Shown here: positions 1 through 11,912 of the stretch, piece by piece
Layout of the letters: each line of letters begins with the position of its first letter
Numbering within the stretch: position 1 is the stretch's first letter
DNA from: Tulasnella sp. 424
Taxonomy: Eukaryota; Basidiomycota; Agaricomycetes; Cantharellales; Tulasnellaceae
Reading direction: 5' to 3'
NCBI GenBank assembly: GCA_019633425.1
Contig: WSUB01000078.1
Span: 123,998 to 187,997 of the forward strand
DNA: 64,000 nt
The notes under the pieces: generated by a model
The model's input: only the letters and a program-made list of their open reading frames with translations
Database searches by the model: none
Told to the model about the DNA's origin: nothing
Translations under genes and position numbers: made by a program

Positions 1-2254
1 CGGGTTAGGAGAAACCACATCTCTGCAGAGTTGCCATCTCCCGGGGATTGCTTTGTGGGATCTACGGCAAACCTCAATCTATGGCACGATCCTGCGTTCC
101 GCCCGTCAGAGCAGCCTCTGGAGCGACGCGAGACAAGTTGACCCACGTTTTCCATTTCCTTCTCTCCTCCAAAACCTATCCAACGAAGAGCCAGATTTGG
201 TTTAGTACGGCGAACACAGGGTCTAAGGGTTTACGTGTTCACCCGTGAAAGGAGCGCGTATGCTTGAACACGGACGGATCCCAATTCAGGTATAGACCAT
301 CGAAGGCTTCGCAGGCCTCGTTCCATTCCATCCACAGCGAACCTATTTTGAGTTCCCCTCAGAAGTCTTCTCGGAGTTCATACTGTAAGAAGACAAACGC
401 GATGAGGGGTTATTGACTGAACCGCCACCCGAAGTAATCCAGGGATTCATGATCTTTAGTCGGCAGGACGAAGGCGTTTCCTCCATATCTGTACTCGATT
501 GCTTTAACTCAGTGGACGGTTCGTCTGAGAACCCCTGGGCTGGACTTGCCTATGATCGAGTAGCCGTGCAGCGGGACAAGATTGGGTCCCGCTGACGCCT
601 TGCGTAAAGCCTTTCCTGTTCCCAACGTAACAAGACATCGACCTGTGGGCCCGCCGTCAGCCTCCCCACGTTTCCCTTGCTGTTTGAACGCACCGCTCTT
701 AAAGTTGTCGTATACTCGCCGCCATGTTCTCTCCTCTTGGAATTCGGAGCTGCAGGGTCAGCGTCATTCGTCAAAAAGGGTTGGAGGAAGCTGCCTGCAT
801 GAAAGACGGACGGACCTATGGAGGTCTATTTCTTCAGGTATCCAGCCTATAATAGCGCTTCCTGAAAATTAGTTTCATGGTTCAGGGCATGTCCTCCCGA
901 GCTTACTGTAAGTCGACGGCTGGATTGCTAATTCAGAAGTTGAGACACAGTTCGGATGAACATAGGAGGAACCTACGAGCCAGGAAAATCGTATCCCCCC
1001 ATGACCTTCATGTACTGAATCAAGATTATCAGCGCATATTTATGGTTCGGAAGAGTGACATACTCACGGCCTTCTCGATTATAGAAGGCCACAGAACTCG
1101 GGTTCCTCGCGTGCTTGCACAGAGCAATAGTCCTTCATCCGTTGCGGGTAACGCATCGTCGATCACTGAAAAATCCAGAGTTAGTCAATGCGCCCGTTAA
1201 GTAAGAATAAACTAGCCTATCTGAATCTCGGTCAGACAGACGTTCTCAGGGGTCGGAGCGGGGACTTGCCTGTCTGTAGGACCCATTCAGAAGAAGCCGA
1301 ACTGAGTACATCCCATCCGAACGAAGCTGAGGGTTGTTTCCATCATGCTGTGGGTATATAGATGAAAGGCAAAGCTAACGCATAGGCTGGTTGGTGTTCG
1401 GTCTCCAGCCTAGGGTATGTTGGAGCTTACGTTGCCACCGAAGCGGAGATTGTGTTCCCAGCACACCACTAACCCTGCTATTACAGAGCAATTGGTAACG
1501 ATATGTTGGTATATGTCTTCGGTGGCAAGGTTTGGACTTGTCATAATAGAGCCTTTATCTCTGCTTTCGCAAGGACGCCACCAGGAAGCAAACAGCTCGG
1601 CTTGGGACTGGGAAAGTGTGAGCATCCCATCTGGGTCTCTGCAAGTAATGGAAACGACGTTAACTAGACGGCTGGAGTAGATCGCCAGTATGACTACACC
1701 AACTTGAACGGAGCGCTAGTGACGAGACTGATGGATTCGTGTCTCACTTCCCAAGGCTCGAATTTATGTCCGTTGATCCTGGTCGATCGATCGAGCACAG
1801 CCAGCTGATCCTCTGGGAGAGTATTGGTCGGACGATATGCACCACAGCGAGGAATTCAGCTGTACATACCTATGGAGTAGACGTTAACGGCCAAATTCCG
1901 CGTTGCTGGTGGTTTCCTCGTGCCACCGGATGATTGAGAGCCGAGGGTTGACCTGCGAGCTTTGATCTGCTCCGCTCTTTCCAGAGCTTTGGCGGCGTTC
2001 TCTCGACAGCGTGCGCTCAGCACCGCTGACTGGGTCCGGCCTCCGCTGTTCGAGGCGGTAGTTCGCGCGAGGTGAAGAAATGCTTTAGCGGCTCGGACGT
2101 AGAGGTCGTATGCGGCATCGAGGTCTTGTTGTGAGGCTTTGACCGCGGCTTTAGCTAGGGCAGCCTAAAAATTGCCGTCAGACACGGGAGTTGATACTTC
2201 TTGATTCGCATCTACCTCTGCTTCTTGGAAGTTCAAGGTCCCGTCTGAAGCCAT
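1..2254 (-). CDS. PalB/Rim13-like calpain cysteine protease, partial (3' end outside window)
   Basis: Fungal PalB/Rim13 is the calpain-like protease that processes the PacC/Rim101 regulator in ambient-pH signalling on endosomes. The gene is spread over at least 12 small exons: 2254-2216, 2164-1870, 1812-1704, 1638-1431, 1347-1270, 1165-1068, 1014-977, 927-907, 857-816, 749-694, 642-550, 488 onward. Exon 2 encodes an N-terminal MIT-type helical domain (AALAKAAVKASQQDLDAAYD...). The protease core follows, with DPDGMLTLS, the catalytic Cys in TNCSVIAGL, IEKAYMKVMGGYDFPGS, GWIPEE, the catalytic His in PLHGYSII and the catalytic Asn in MNPWI. A later exon reads WMEWNEACEAFDGLYLNWDP. One intron (after YSII) uses a GC donor and keeps frame. 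The junction between exons 5 and 6 also shows GCAAGT but is one base out of frame, and the exon after MNPW needs an unusual acceptor to skip a TGA. The allele may therefore be damaged. Family assignment is strong; exon details are approximate. Confidence 0.8.
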
Positions 2255-2804
2255 GGTAGTCCTTTCACCGATGGTGGGAGAGAGACATCGCCACCGGCGG
2301 CTGCTTGTGTCAGTTTGCCAGGATCGCCACGGCCGCAGTTAGCGCTCATGATTAGCGGAGGACAGGGACATGCTGTATTTGCTTACACTGAGTACTAATT
2401 ACTTATGTGCAACGAACAAACAGGCAAAGAAGAACACTACTCGGGGAAGGAAAAAGAAGAAAAGGCTGGAAAGGGGAAGAAGCGAAGCTCAAAAATTGAA
2501 GCATAAAGAGACGGAAAACAACTGCAGATGAGGAAGGCGCGAAGGGGAAAAATGCAGGGTATTGGTACGAAGCGCAAAACTGGAATAGAGGCAAAGCACA
2601 GGAGAAACTGAACAGAGGAGAAGGTGTGTGAAGCGGAGGGATTCAAAGGAGGGGATGGTCTCAACACGAGGAGTGATTTCAACAGGAGGGAAAACGAGAG
2701 GCAGAAAAAGAATGTGAAGTGTCCTTGAAAGAAAATGAATACGAAAACGGTGCGGATGGCCAACTCCGCACCGAGAATCTTTTGGTTGAAAGGAAAGTAT
2801 TATA
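2255..2804. other. Intergenic: calpain promoter side and glycogenin 3' flank
   Basis: This stretch separates the calpain start from the glycogenin stop. Both genes are on the minus strand, so it holds the calpain promoter and the glycogenin 3' untranslated region. From about 2410 to 2740 the plus strand is strongly purine-rich (a pyrimidine tract on the coding strand), which produces several long but meaningless open frames. I see no gene. Confidence 0.6.
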
Positions 2805-5800
2805 TTAAGAGGTGGAGGGCTTTTTGGCATCTTCCGACGGTGGCGACGGTGGGGATGGCGGTTGCTGAGGTGATTGCTGTTGCTGTGGTTCAGGACCGAA
2901 GGCGCCCATCTTTAAGAAGCGAGCAAGGACGTTTTGAGTGTCGTTCTTGAATATATCCACGTCGCGTTGCGGATCCCACTTCCTCCCAGTAGGCTTCCGA
3001 GTGCGAGGCGCACTGGTTCCCGCGTCGTCTTCAGCGGGAGAGGGGGGCCCTACAGAGGACGGAGGGGACGTTGCGGTCGGCCCTGTAAGTCCAGTTTCAT
3101 TAGATGACGTCCGTATATGAGGAACCTGCCCTTTGCTTATGGGCAGACCTTCGATAATGACGGATGACCGCGGCGTGGTGTGCGTGTCGGTAAATATGCT
3201 GTCCCGATTGGTTCCCGTACTGAACAGTGCACTGTTGCGGTTGGAAGACGTCCCAGCTGAGAAGCCACTCCCTCTGCCAAAGGGACCAGCGGATGGCGGT
3301 TCACTGGCCGCTGGTGTTGTGATAGTCGGCGAGTATGAGACCGCAGTACCCTTTGGCGGCTCTTTGAGCACCATTGGCATAAACGATGGCTGGTCGCCCA
3401 TCCTCGGAGAAATCACTCCCGTTCGAATGGGGCTCGTTTTGCGAGAACCCTGTCGAGAACTTTGCTGAGATGGGATGGCCGGAGGAGTTGGCGCAAACGC
3501 TACAGTCTGCTCGGTTCGCACACGAGACAGAGGTATACGTCGCGGTGGCGGCGGGGGCTCGTCAGTACCGACGCCAACCTCCGGAAGTGGAACTCGCGCC
3601 GGTAGAGGACTGGTCGACGAGGAGCTACTCTTATACGTTCTCGCATATGGAGGCCTGTTAACTTGAACCCCGCGGGATTGAGTTGACTTGGGCACAGTTT
3701 GCACACCCACGGAACGGTATTGCGGCGTACCAGTAGTTTTACTGTCGACCACATCCGTCTCTATGCCTTTGTCGACCTTAACCACTGGCGGACCACGTCT
3801 ACCTGATCTATTGGGCGGCGAACGAACACCTGAACCCCTCCGTGCACCTCGACGGCCATCTCCCCGAGGACTGTGGTACCCTGATCCCGGCTCCAAATCG
3901 CTCTCATCGTCTTCGTCATCCGCTTCATGGGAAGCCGCGTCACTGTCTTCGATTTTCTCGGCCCAAGGCGTTTCGGGATACGTAGAGTGAGGAGATTCGA
4001 CCTTCGGGGGCTGAAGAATACTAAAGCCAGGAGTCGGCTGAACCAATCTTGAAGCGTATCGCTGAATGCTTGGTACGGTATCCCAAGCATTGGCAAATCC
4101 TGGCTTGTCAGGAGCAGGGAATGCCAACGCCGGTGCTTTCTGCTCCGCTCGCCAGTCGTGAGTAAACGCTCTTGTGACATGCTTTGGAATCGGAGATGGT
4201 GCTCGCGGTGGTGTTGGCGTTCTTGCAGCTTTCGGGAACGGTATTGAAGACGGGGGAGATTGAACCGGAGGGGGTGTGCGACCTCGTCCTCGATCGAACC
4301 TGCGTTGGGTAAGAGCACCAGTAGGTGACGTCTTTCCTGGGACCGAAGGCATATCAGGGAACACTCGACCCGGCGGGGGCCGAGGCTTCGTTTCCCAAGG
4401 GAACAAGGGAGAAGCCTTCTTCTCGTCCGGCTCCGGATTCACTGAAGTCAATGCTGCATAATGTCCCTCCCTAATGAGCTGGGAGGGAATGGCAGATTGT
4501 GGAGGGGGTATGAAAAAGTCTTCAGGACTGCGTTCCTCTTGAGGTTCGTCGTGGAAACGAGCAGGCGAATGTTCCGATGCACTGATGTCCATGGGTTGGA
4601 ATACTCGCGGATTGTGGACTTCGTGGTGAGACAAGTGCCGGAGATGAGCATGGTGACGAGGGTCGTGATGAGAGGGATGGGGAGCATGATGGGAGGGGTG
4701 GGGAGCGTGGTGAGAGGGCGAATGACCAGACGGTTGGTGGTGAGGAGATGGTTGATGCTGAGGCTGGGATCCTAGAAGGCTCGTGCGAGGTGAACGCTGC
4801 TGCGAAGGGACATGTCCATGGCGGGGCGGTTGTTGAGGGTGTGTATGGGAAGGGTGGTACTGATGATGGTGACGGGGCATGTCCCATACGTTTCGCAATG
4901 GCTGAACAGCTTGAAAATCGCGAGCACCGGCGGGTAGAGTATCCGGGGGAGGTTCTTTGGCAGGGTCCCAAGTCAACATTGGCGGTGACAGAGGCCGGGC
5001 AGGTGGCCGCGGCTGGACAGGGGAACGTTGAGGAGATTCAGGCAATGAGCGTTCGGGTTGTTGCCAATATCCTTGCTCAGCGCCAGCGGACGGACCGCCA
5101 TGAGCTTCGGCACCTCCGTCGGGATATTGGGGCGAGCTTCCATCTCCTGATAGTGGCGGGTGCGTGGGATGGTGGAAATGACGATGGTAATGCTGCTGAC
5201 TAGGGTGTGGATGATGCGGCGCCTGCTGGTGGTGAAGCCGAGACGACGGAGGGTGAGCATGGGAATCGGGGGCTTGTTGAGCAGGATGATGAGTTTGGGA
5301 CGGAGTTGCGTATTTGGGTCGAGGAGTTTCAGTTCCTTCGGCTTGCTGGGAACTCCACCGATCTGTGGGGGTCTGATTCCCATGTCCTGAACCCGATGCT
5401 CCCGCCGACTGCCATTGGCCGTATTCATGTGCTTCCTTATCAGTCGAACGCGGAGGTGACCACGTCGATTTTGGCTCATTTTCCCGATATTCACTTGCTC
5501 CCGCGGAAGGGGAGGTGGGACGCTCGGACTTTGGCCGGAACAGATGAGATGGTGGCTCACTGGTAGCAGTCGCGGGAGGATGCCAGTCTGGAGGTTCCAC
5601 AAACTTTTCCTGTCGCAGAGCTTGCAGATGCGCCGGAAGCGGTTCAGACGGGAGGAGCTCAAAGGGATAAGCGTAGAACTTGGCGACGGGAGACGCCTCT
5701 TCAATTGATTCGGGATGTTTCAACTCGGAGTGTCCATCCAAAGGCATAGGAATGTACTCTGCTTCGCCCCTTTCCGAAGCGGGGCCGACGTATCCCAGGC

Positions 5801-7261
5801 CCATGTCCGGAAGCGATCCTGACGACACTTCAGCGCCGACGGCGGCATCTGGGCCTGAGATAGCCGCGGTTACGACCGGAGCAGCACTCGGCTGGAACCC
5901 CGTTGTCGCAAGAGCACCCCATCCACCAGCTCCAAGAACTTTGAGTTCGTCTAGATTCATCGTCGCTCCTCCCAGACGGACTATTCCTCCTTCTCCACCT
6001 CCTCCATCTTTTCCCCCACCACCAGTATCAATCCCACCCGCATGCCCGTTAATACCCGTGGAAATGGCAGAAGTGGTACGGACTCTCTGCTTTTTAGGCA
6101 GGTTATCCCATGCGGCGCGGTACTTGGGAATTTGGAAGCCGGTCCTTGCCTGCATTTCCTTCTTTTGAGCATCGGTGGGAATAGTAGGGCGATAGTGGGC
6201 ATCGTAGACGTTGTACCACTTGTCGACAAGGGCCGCGTAGTTGTGAGCTGGTTGGACGAGGAATGAAGCAATGGCTTGGGAAGCTGGGAGAGTACCGGCT
6301 TGAGAAACTCCATCAGCGGCAGACGAAGGGGCCTCTTGGGAAGACTGCGCAGGTTGGGAAAACTTCGACGCCCCAGAACCAGGAGCACGGAAGGGAAGGT
6401 CTTTCCAAGGTTTGTTCTTTCCGATAAAGTGAATCGCTCGGATTTCGGAGCCAAAGCGTTCGTAGGCAGGAGCATAACTAGTCCGGAGCCCCAGTCAGAT
6501 TCTCAACCTGCCCAAAGTAATTAGCAAAATTACTCACGTATAAGCAGCGGTGGGAGTGGTGTTGTAAGTGAAGCTGAGACGATTCCAGCGATCTTGCATC
6601 CATTCGTTCAGTATGCCTTGGTCTCCGCCGTCCCAACTACCTTTCTCGCGGACGAGGTCGCGAATCTCGTTGAACTTGTCGAGTCCCGGAGTGAGAACCA
6701 TGAAGCCGGAGTTGAATATGTCAGGCCATCCGACATCTGGAACGGCGCTGAACTCGTGCGGAAGGGAGAAAAGGTGGGACAGAGGGCGGATTGGAAGGAC
6801 ATCCGCGTCCAGGAAGATGATCTTGTCAAACGCGGTGAGACGGAAAACATGGAGTTTTGTTAGGACGAGGTTGAGATCCGGACGACCTGTGAAGTGTGCA
6901 CGCGTATTAGCAGGCGTACAGCGCGATGTGACGAGAATCAAAGTGATGCGGCGGGTCGGGTGCCGGTTTGAAAGTGGACTGGGTGCGCTGCAGACATACC
7001 GAGAAGATCCAGGCCCTTCTTCGTATCTTCGCGGATTACATCCACGCCGACCACGATGTCGAAAGCCTTGAGAACAGCTCTACGAGTCTCTACTCCAATG
7101 GTCTCGGGAGTGATAATGCAGACAGTTTGGAAAGGAGGGTGTGGTGGATTGGGAGCATCTGCGTGAACATCTCGCAGAGCTGCAACCAGAGTGAGTGCTC
7201 CTGGAAGGTAGGAGTCTGATGTGAGGAGGGTAACGAATGCATAGGACGGCGAGGAGGCCAT
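2805..7261 (-). CDS. Glycogenin (GT8 self-glucosylating initiator) with very long disordered tail
   Basis: Glycogenin primes glycogen synthesis by adding UDP-glucose to its own tyrosine; it acts in the cytosol with glycogen synthase. Three exons join in frame: 7261-7000, 6886-6538, 6477-2805, giving about 1427 residues. The first ~275 residues are a GT8 fold: start MASSPSYAFVTLLTSDSYLP, then DLLGRPDLNLVLTKLHVFRL, the metal-binding DxD motif in FLDADVLP, GWPDIFNSGFMVL, DQGILNEW and AIHFIGKNKPW. The rest is low complexity: Pro/Ser-rich stretches and histidine-rich runs such as SHHAPHPSHHAPHPSHHD. Near the C-terminus GRKWDPQRDVDIF and VLARFLKMGAFG form an ordered motif, a good candidate for the glycogen-synthase docking peptide known from glycogenins. 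Splice sites are canonical (GTATGT, GTGAGT donors). The tail makes it several times longer than animal glycogenin. Confidence 0.93.
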
Positions 7262-8612
7262 GCTCGTCGGCTACGCGGCTGCTGGAGGGCAGCGTGAAGC
7301 GGCTCTCTGGGAGCGAGAGAGGTTGGAAGAACGGTGCAGAGAGAGAAAGTGACGAAGTGAAGGGAAATTCGAGGTTGGTTACGCAGGAGAGCTCCCACGG
7401 TTGGGAATCGCCCAAAACAGAATGATGCCGCTCCGGCCCTGCATCCCTTTTCCCTTTCCTGGCTTTGATCAGTGCCAGAATTTCATATCGCCCTACCCCC
7501 GGCTTCTGAGTCGCTTCAATTTGCCCAAGAGACGACATCGAATAGTCCCGACAACCCGCTTGAAGCCGACTTTCGGCCCAAAGCATTTCAAATTTTTCGC
7601 CCCCATTTTTCAATCGAGCCAGAAGAAGGGGCATTCTCAAATGCCCTCTCGACGGCGGAGTCGCTTCGCGATAGCGAAATCTTCTTGGGGTAGGTTATCT
7701 CTTGCTCTTACCCCTGTCTTTTTGACGCATTTGGAAGGAGGCGGTTGAAAATTCACAGCATTACCCCCTTGGGCCAACACAAAGTCGGGCCCTAAGCATA
7801 TGGATCTCTAGCTTGGGCTGTTCCGACAATGTTGATAATGAACGGGACCCCCAGAGAATACGTTTCAAACTGGGGAACTGCCCAGAAGGTCGGGCGCGAA
7901 GGAGCGGGATTGCGGGAGTCTTCCCCACGATTACGAGAGTCGCGCCCCGGACTTCTTCTTCCCCTGGTGAGAGATGTGTCCAGCCTAGCCTTTTGCTGAT
8001 CTCCGAAGGTGCGAGAACGAACAGAGCCCCGTAGGAATGCCCTCAAACAGCAAGAACGGTCGCAGACTGTGGGGATGCGTTTGAGATTCCGGCAATAACA
8101 TTGTGATAGCTCACCATCAGCGCGTCATGTTTTGAACGAACAGCATCACCAATCGATACAGCCTCAGCATATGCTCGAATTGGAGGCCCCTCCGGCTAAT
8201 CGTTGTCTTGTCTTCACCACTGACGTCAGGAACGACGTTGGAATCGAGTAGACGTGAACGCAAGCTTTGGTGGAAGTTGGGTCCAGACATGTAAAGAACA
8301 ACGCGGTGAGTATTTCGCTGGCTTTGAATTTATATGCGCCGACTTTGAACTCTTCGCTTCGCGGTGTCGCACTGGTTGTTATGTTGACCGAGTTGACTGT
8401 GCTCTCTGTTCTGCACGGTCGCGATTTGTGATTAGGTTTCGGACCGGTGATAAGATAAGATCATCCAACCGCTTGGTTCACCCGTTGCCTTGGCCCGTTC
8501 GACCGTCACATATCCGAATCACATTTTGAAACCGGATAAAAATCAACAAAGCGAAGCTCTCGAACAAGAAAACAGGGACCATATAACAGAAGTAAACTCG
8601 GGCGAAGAAGGA
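7262..8612. other. Intergenic, no gene seen
   Basis: This 1.35 kb lies between the glycogenin start and the F-box gene stop. It includes the glycogenin promoter side. A perfect CRE-like palindrome TGACGTCA lies at 8221-8228. Short open frames here show no family resemblance and no splice pattern. Confidence 0.5.
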
Positions 8613-10302
8613 TCAACTACTTGACCGCAACTGGGGGTCTACTAGGTCTAGTACCACGATAGCCCTCGAGTCCGGGGTCCAGTCCGGCATTAAAAAGCAC
8701 ATTCTACCGCTCTCCTCATCAAAGGTGGGTATAGGACCGGGATCTTGATATACCATGTCATACTGTAAGCCCATGTCCTCTAGCATTAGAGAAAACGAGC
8801 CGTGCCGATCGAGGGCTGCACTTTCAGTGTTCACCTGTTCGTTGACACTGAAACAGTCTATGCGCCATCCGTCCCCCGCCATGTTAGCCGTGACCGCCAC
8901 CGCACGGGAGCTGAAGCCGAAGCGGCTGAAACGAGACTTCAATCCACCCCGAAGGTATCCATATCTGGTACAGTCCCCGTGGTCCAATTCAGCGATCAGG
9001 GTGTAGAAGCCTCCATCTCGATTGACGATCAACGCTGCAACTGGCCAGGGTATCTCGCTATCGGCAGGAATATGCGGGAAGCGCCAGATGGGGTAGAGGA
9101 AAATAGGAGCGAGACGCGGGGTTTCGGCCGATTTGTGCATGTATTCCCAGACTGGCGTGGCAGGCTCTCTCGGAAGCGGTTGATGCAGAGAATCGACAAG
9201 CTGAAACTGCGGTGGACTGAACATTTGAATCCATAGTGCAGCAGAATCCATTGCCAGGATATAGCTGTTTTCGAGCAAACAGAAGTCACGTAGGTCGTAG
9301 TTGGGGTTCTTTCTCCCAAAGCAAAGGAACCCCGGTTAGCGATAGACCAGCAAAGAGACCTATAAACGCTCACTTGAGGCGAGAGGTAGCGAAGACAGTA
9401 ATACCGAAAGGGAGCTGCTCCTTCTAATGCGACCTTCCAGTCGAAAATGACGATGTATTTGGTATGCTCCCTGGTGCACAAGAAGAGGTCGTTCCGAATC
9501 CGAGCTTTCGAGCATCGATCAGGCAAGTTGACGGATCCCAGGAACCTGGATATAGGAGGCGAATCACGAAAGTTGGCGGACCAAAAAGCAAATGTCGTGC
9601 CCAATGAGCTGTCAGCCGAGATGAGTGTGAGCAGCTCTCCACCAATCAAAAGAGGGCAATACAGACCTATCGACGCTGTTTATAGTGGCGAAGAAAACCA
9701 AGGATTCGCCATCTCGATTTCCAGTCGTCGAAAAAACCGAGTGACAGTGTCCTTGGATGCCCGCATCGCTCAGCCTGAAGAACGGCTCGGGGGAAGAACT
9801 CGAATCCTCCAAGTCGACCACATCCACGGCGGTTGAGTTGAAAAGTAGTAGCCAACGACCACCAGGGGCTAAGAATATCCCTTCAAAAAAGTTGCGGTCC
9901 TCGGTTGAGATGTTTACCAGTCGCAATGAATCCATTATGGGACTTGCACGATGCCAATGACGATCGATCAACCGGCCCCTCCGCACGCTTTTCTCGAGCT
10001 GCAACGACGAGAGCGCCAGATCATGTTCTGGCAGCTGCAGCTGGCGTTCTCGGACCATTTCAGTATATCGGTATGCCCATATCGAGCGATGGCATGTTAT
10101 CTCCTTTAACGCTTTGCAGACCTGGTTGGTGAGAAAGGTATACGACCCCCTAAGTCCACATGAAGCCAAAAGACCGGAGTAATGGGGAGCGAACCTGTCT
10201 AAGCGAAAGGATATCCCCAATATCCAAAAATGCAATGATCGACAAGACCACGTCTTCACCCAGGGGAAGTGTGGTTCTGGAAAACAGCTCAATTGGCTTC
10301 AT
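8613..10302 (-). CDS. F-box domain protein
   Basis: F-box proteins are the substrate-recruiting subunits of SCF ubiquitin ligases. Exon 1 (10302-10195, 36 codons) and the start of exon 2 (from 10121) together form an F-box: LPLGEDVVLSIIAFLDIGD, ILSLRQ, then VCKALKEITCHRSIWAYRY. The intron between them is 73 bases and ends CAACCAG. Exon 2 continues to about 9672 (DSLRLVNISTEDRNFFEGIF, APGGRWLLLF). Exon 3 covers about 9628-9375 (TKYIVIFDWKVALEG) and exon 4 about 9250-8613 (LAMDSAALWIQMFSPPQFQL, ending DLVDPQLRSSS). The C-terminal part looks like a beta-rich, WD/kelch-like substrate-binding region of a kind common in expanded Agaricomycete F-box families. Its substrate cannot be told from sequence. 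The internal exon borders are approximate. Confidence 0.8.
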
Positions 10303-11912
10303 CAGTACCGCGAAAATTGACTCCAAGTCACTATGTACCTTTCCATCATGAGCTCAACGAGGGGAGCCGTCGTCGACGAGGGACTAGCTAGATTTTCCGG
10401 ACCGGACTGAATCTGGTAATGCGGTGGAGGAGGCGGAATTCGGGCACTGAGCCGAGTTGACTGGAGTGTGATAGGGGAGAGAGGCCGGACGGTGATCTCC
10501 CACGCGCTCACTGGACAAGAGACTGGGTCTTGGTAGCCAGCCTTGCTGCCTAGACGAGTATTAGAATTCAAAGTTTTATTTTTTAATTTTATTTTGCGGG
10601 AAATACGATCAATTTAACAGAATATTTCCCCCAGCCGGAGTCGGTTCAACTGAGGGTTAGGGTATATTCTCCACTCTTACTTATCTAGTAACGACTTGAC
10701 GGAAGCTCCCTCGCACGTTCTTGGTGAACGGTGTGCCTATTCTTCTAACGCGCGTGCTCTCAAGCGGATACTACCATTTCAAGGGTCATGGTCACAGAAG
10801 TGCAAGTCTATCACTTGCTAATCACCAGAACGGTGCGACGGATTCTGCCAGCGGCGGTTGGCTACGATCGCGAATAAAACGAAAACAAGGTGGATGGAGG
10901 CAAACCGAATTAGCTATAAACTCCACCAAGAGTGATGTAATCATTGGCCGAAACAGAAGTCGGTAACACCGACGATGATTCATAAGATATGAAATGCTTG
11001 AATTGCCCGTTACTCATTGTTTCGAGTTTGCTATCCGGAGGTCTTGATATACCATTTACAATTCCACATGTTCAACATTGCTGGCCAGAGCGAACGGCCG
11101 AGGGAAACCAGTCACGGTATCTCGGAACAGCTCTTGTCGTAACACAGCTCCTCGCCTGGTCACGCTTCTCCCGCATCGAAGAGTGGCTTTACACGCTCTG
11201 CATCGTTCTCAAAATTTAACATAGACACTCAACCAATGTGGAGCAGTCGTGGCTACTGTCCACCGGAAACTGTGAAAATGTTGAACACATTCAAAGATGA
11301 ATTTGGTCGAACTGATCAGCAAGGACTTGCATAAGACGGAAGGAGTGCATTTCTCGGGTTTGCTCGGCCCCACGGTGAGTCCAGAAAGGCACACCCCCAG
11401 GCCGTACCGGTGCAAATTAGGGGTTGAAGGATTCATGGGTGCTGACGGTGGGGGTCGGCGTCGTCAGACCATTTCAGTACTTCTCCAGCGTCAAGCGGCG
11501 CGCTCTCAAGTCATAGCACGGAACTTTCTAAGACCTGAAAAGGGTTGGTAGGATTTTAGTCTCCAAGTTTGGGATCAACGATTAGATGGCGCATTGCTCT
11601 GTCTCATTACCAGAACCTCGCGAAGGTCCCAAAATCCCAATGTAATCAGCCTAACTAGTTAATTACGACGCCAATTCCGCCATAAAGGCTCTTTAACAGA
11701 CGGTGCAACTTGATAACAGTAACGATTCTCCGCCGTGAGAAATCCCACGTTCGATTAATCTGGGTGTGGGAGGTCGAACGGGATGGGGCGACGTGATCGA
11801 ACCTTTTGCGCCCGCCGTGTCGTGGCGTCACGTGGTCTCTTTCGTCTTGGACCGAAATCTCTCATCCTCTGCCCCCATCACATCCCCGGCTCCCTTCACG
11901 CAGCAAACCACC
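10303..11912. other. Intergenic, no gene seen
   Basis: This 1.6 kb lies between the divergent F-box gene and the golgin-like gene and so holds both promoters. It includes an AT-rich patch near 10570-10630. No open frame here has a recognisable motif or a splice partner. Confidence 0.45.

Noticed and set aside
2403..2830. Overlapping minus-strand frames of 63-113 codons
   Set aside because: They lie in a pyrimidine-rich tract that makes Ser/Phe/Leu/Pro-rich translations in all frames.
4100..6100. Long plus-strand frames opposite the glycogenin tail
   Set aside because: These are antisense shadows of a GC-rich, low-complexity coding exon.
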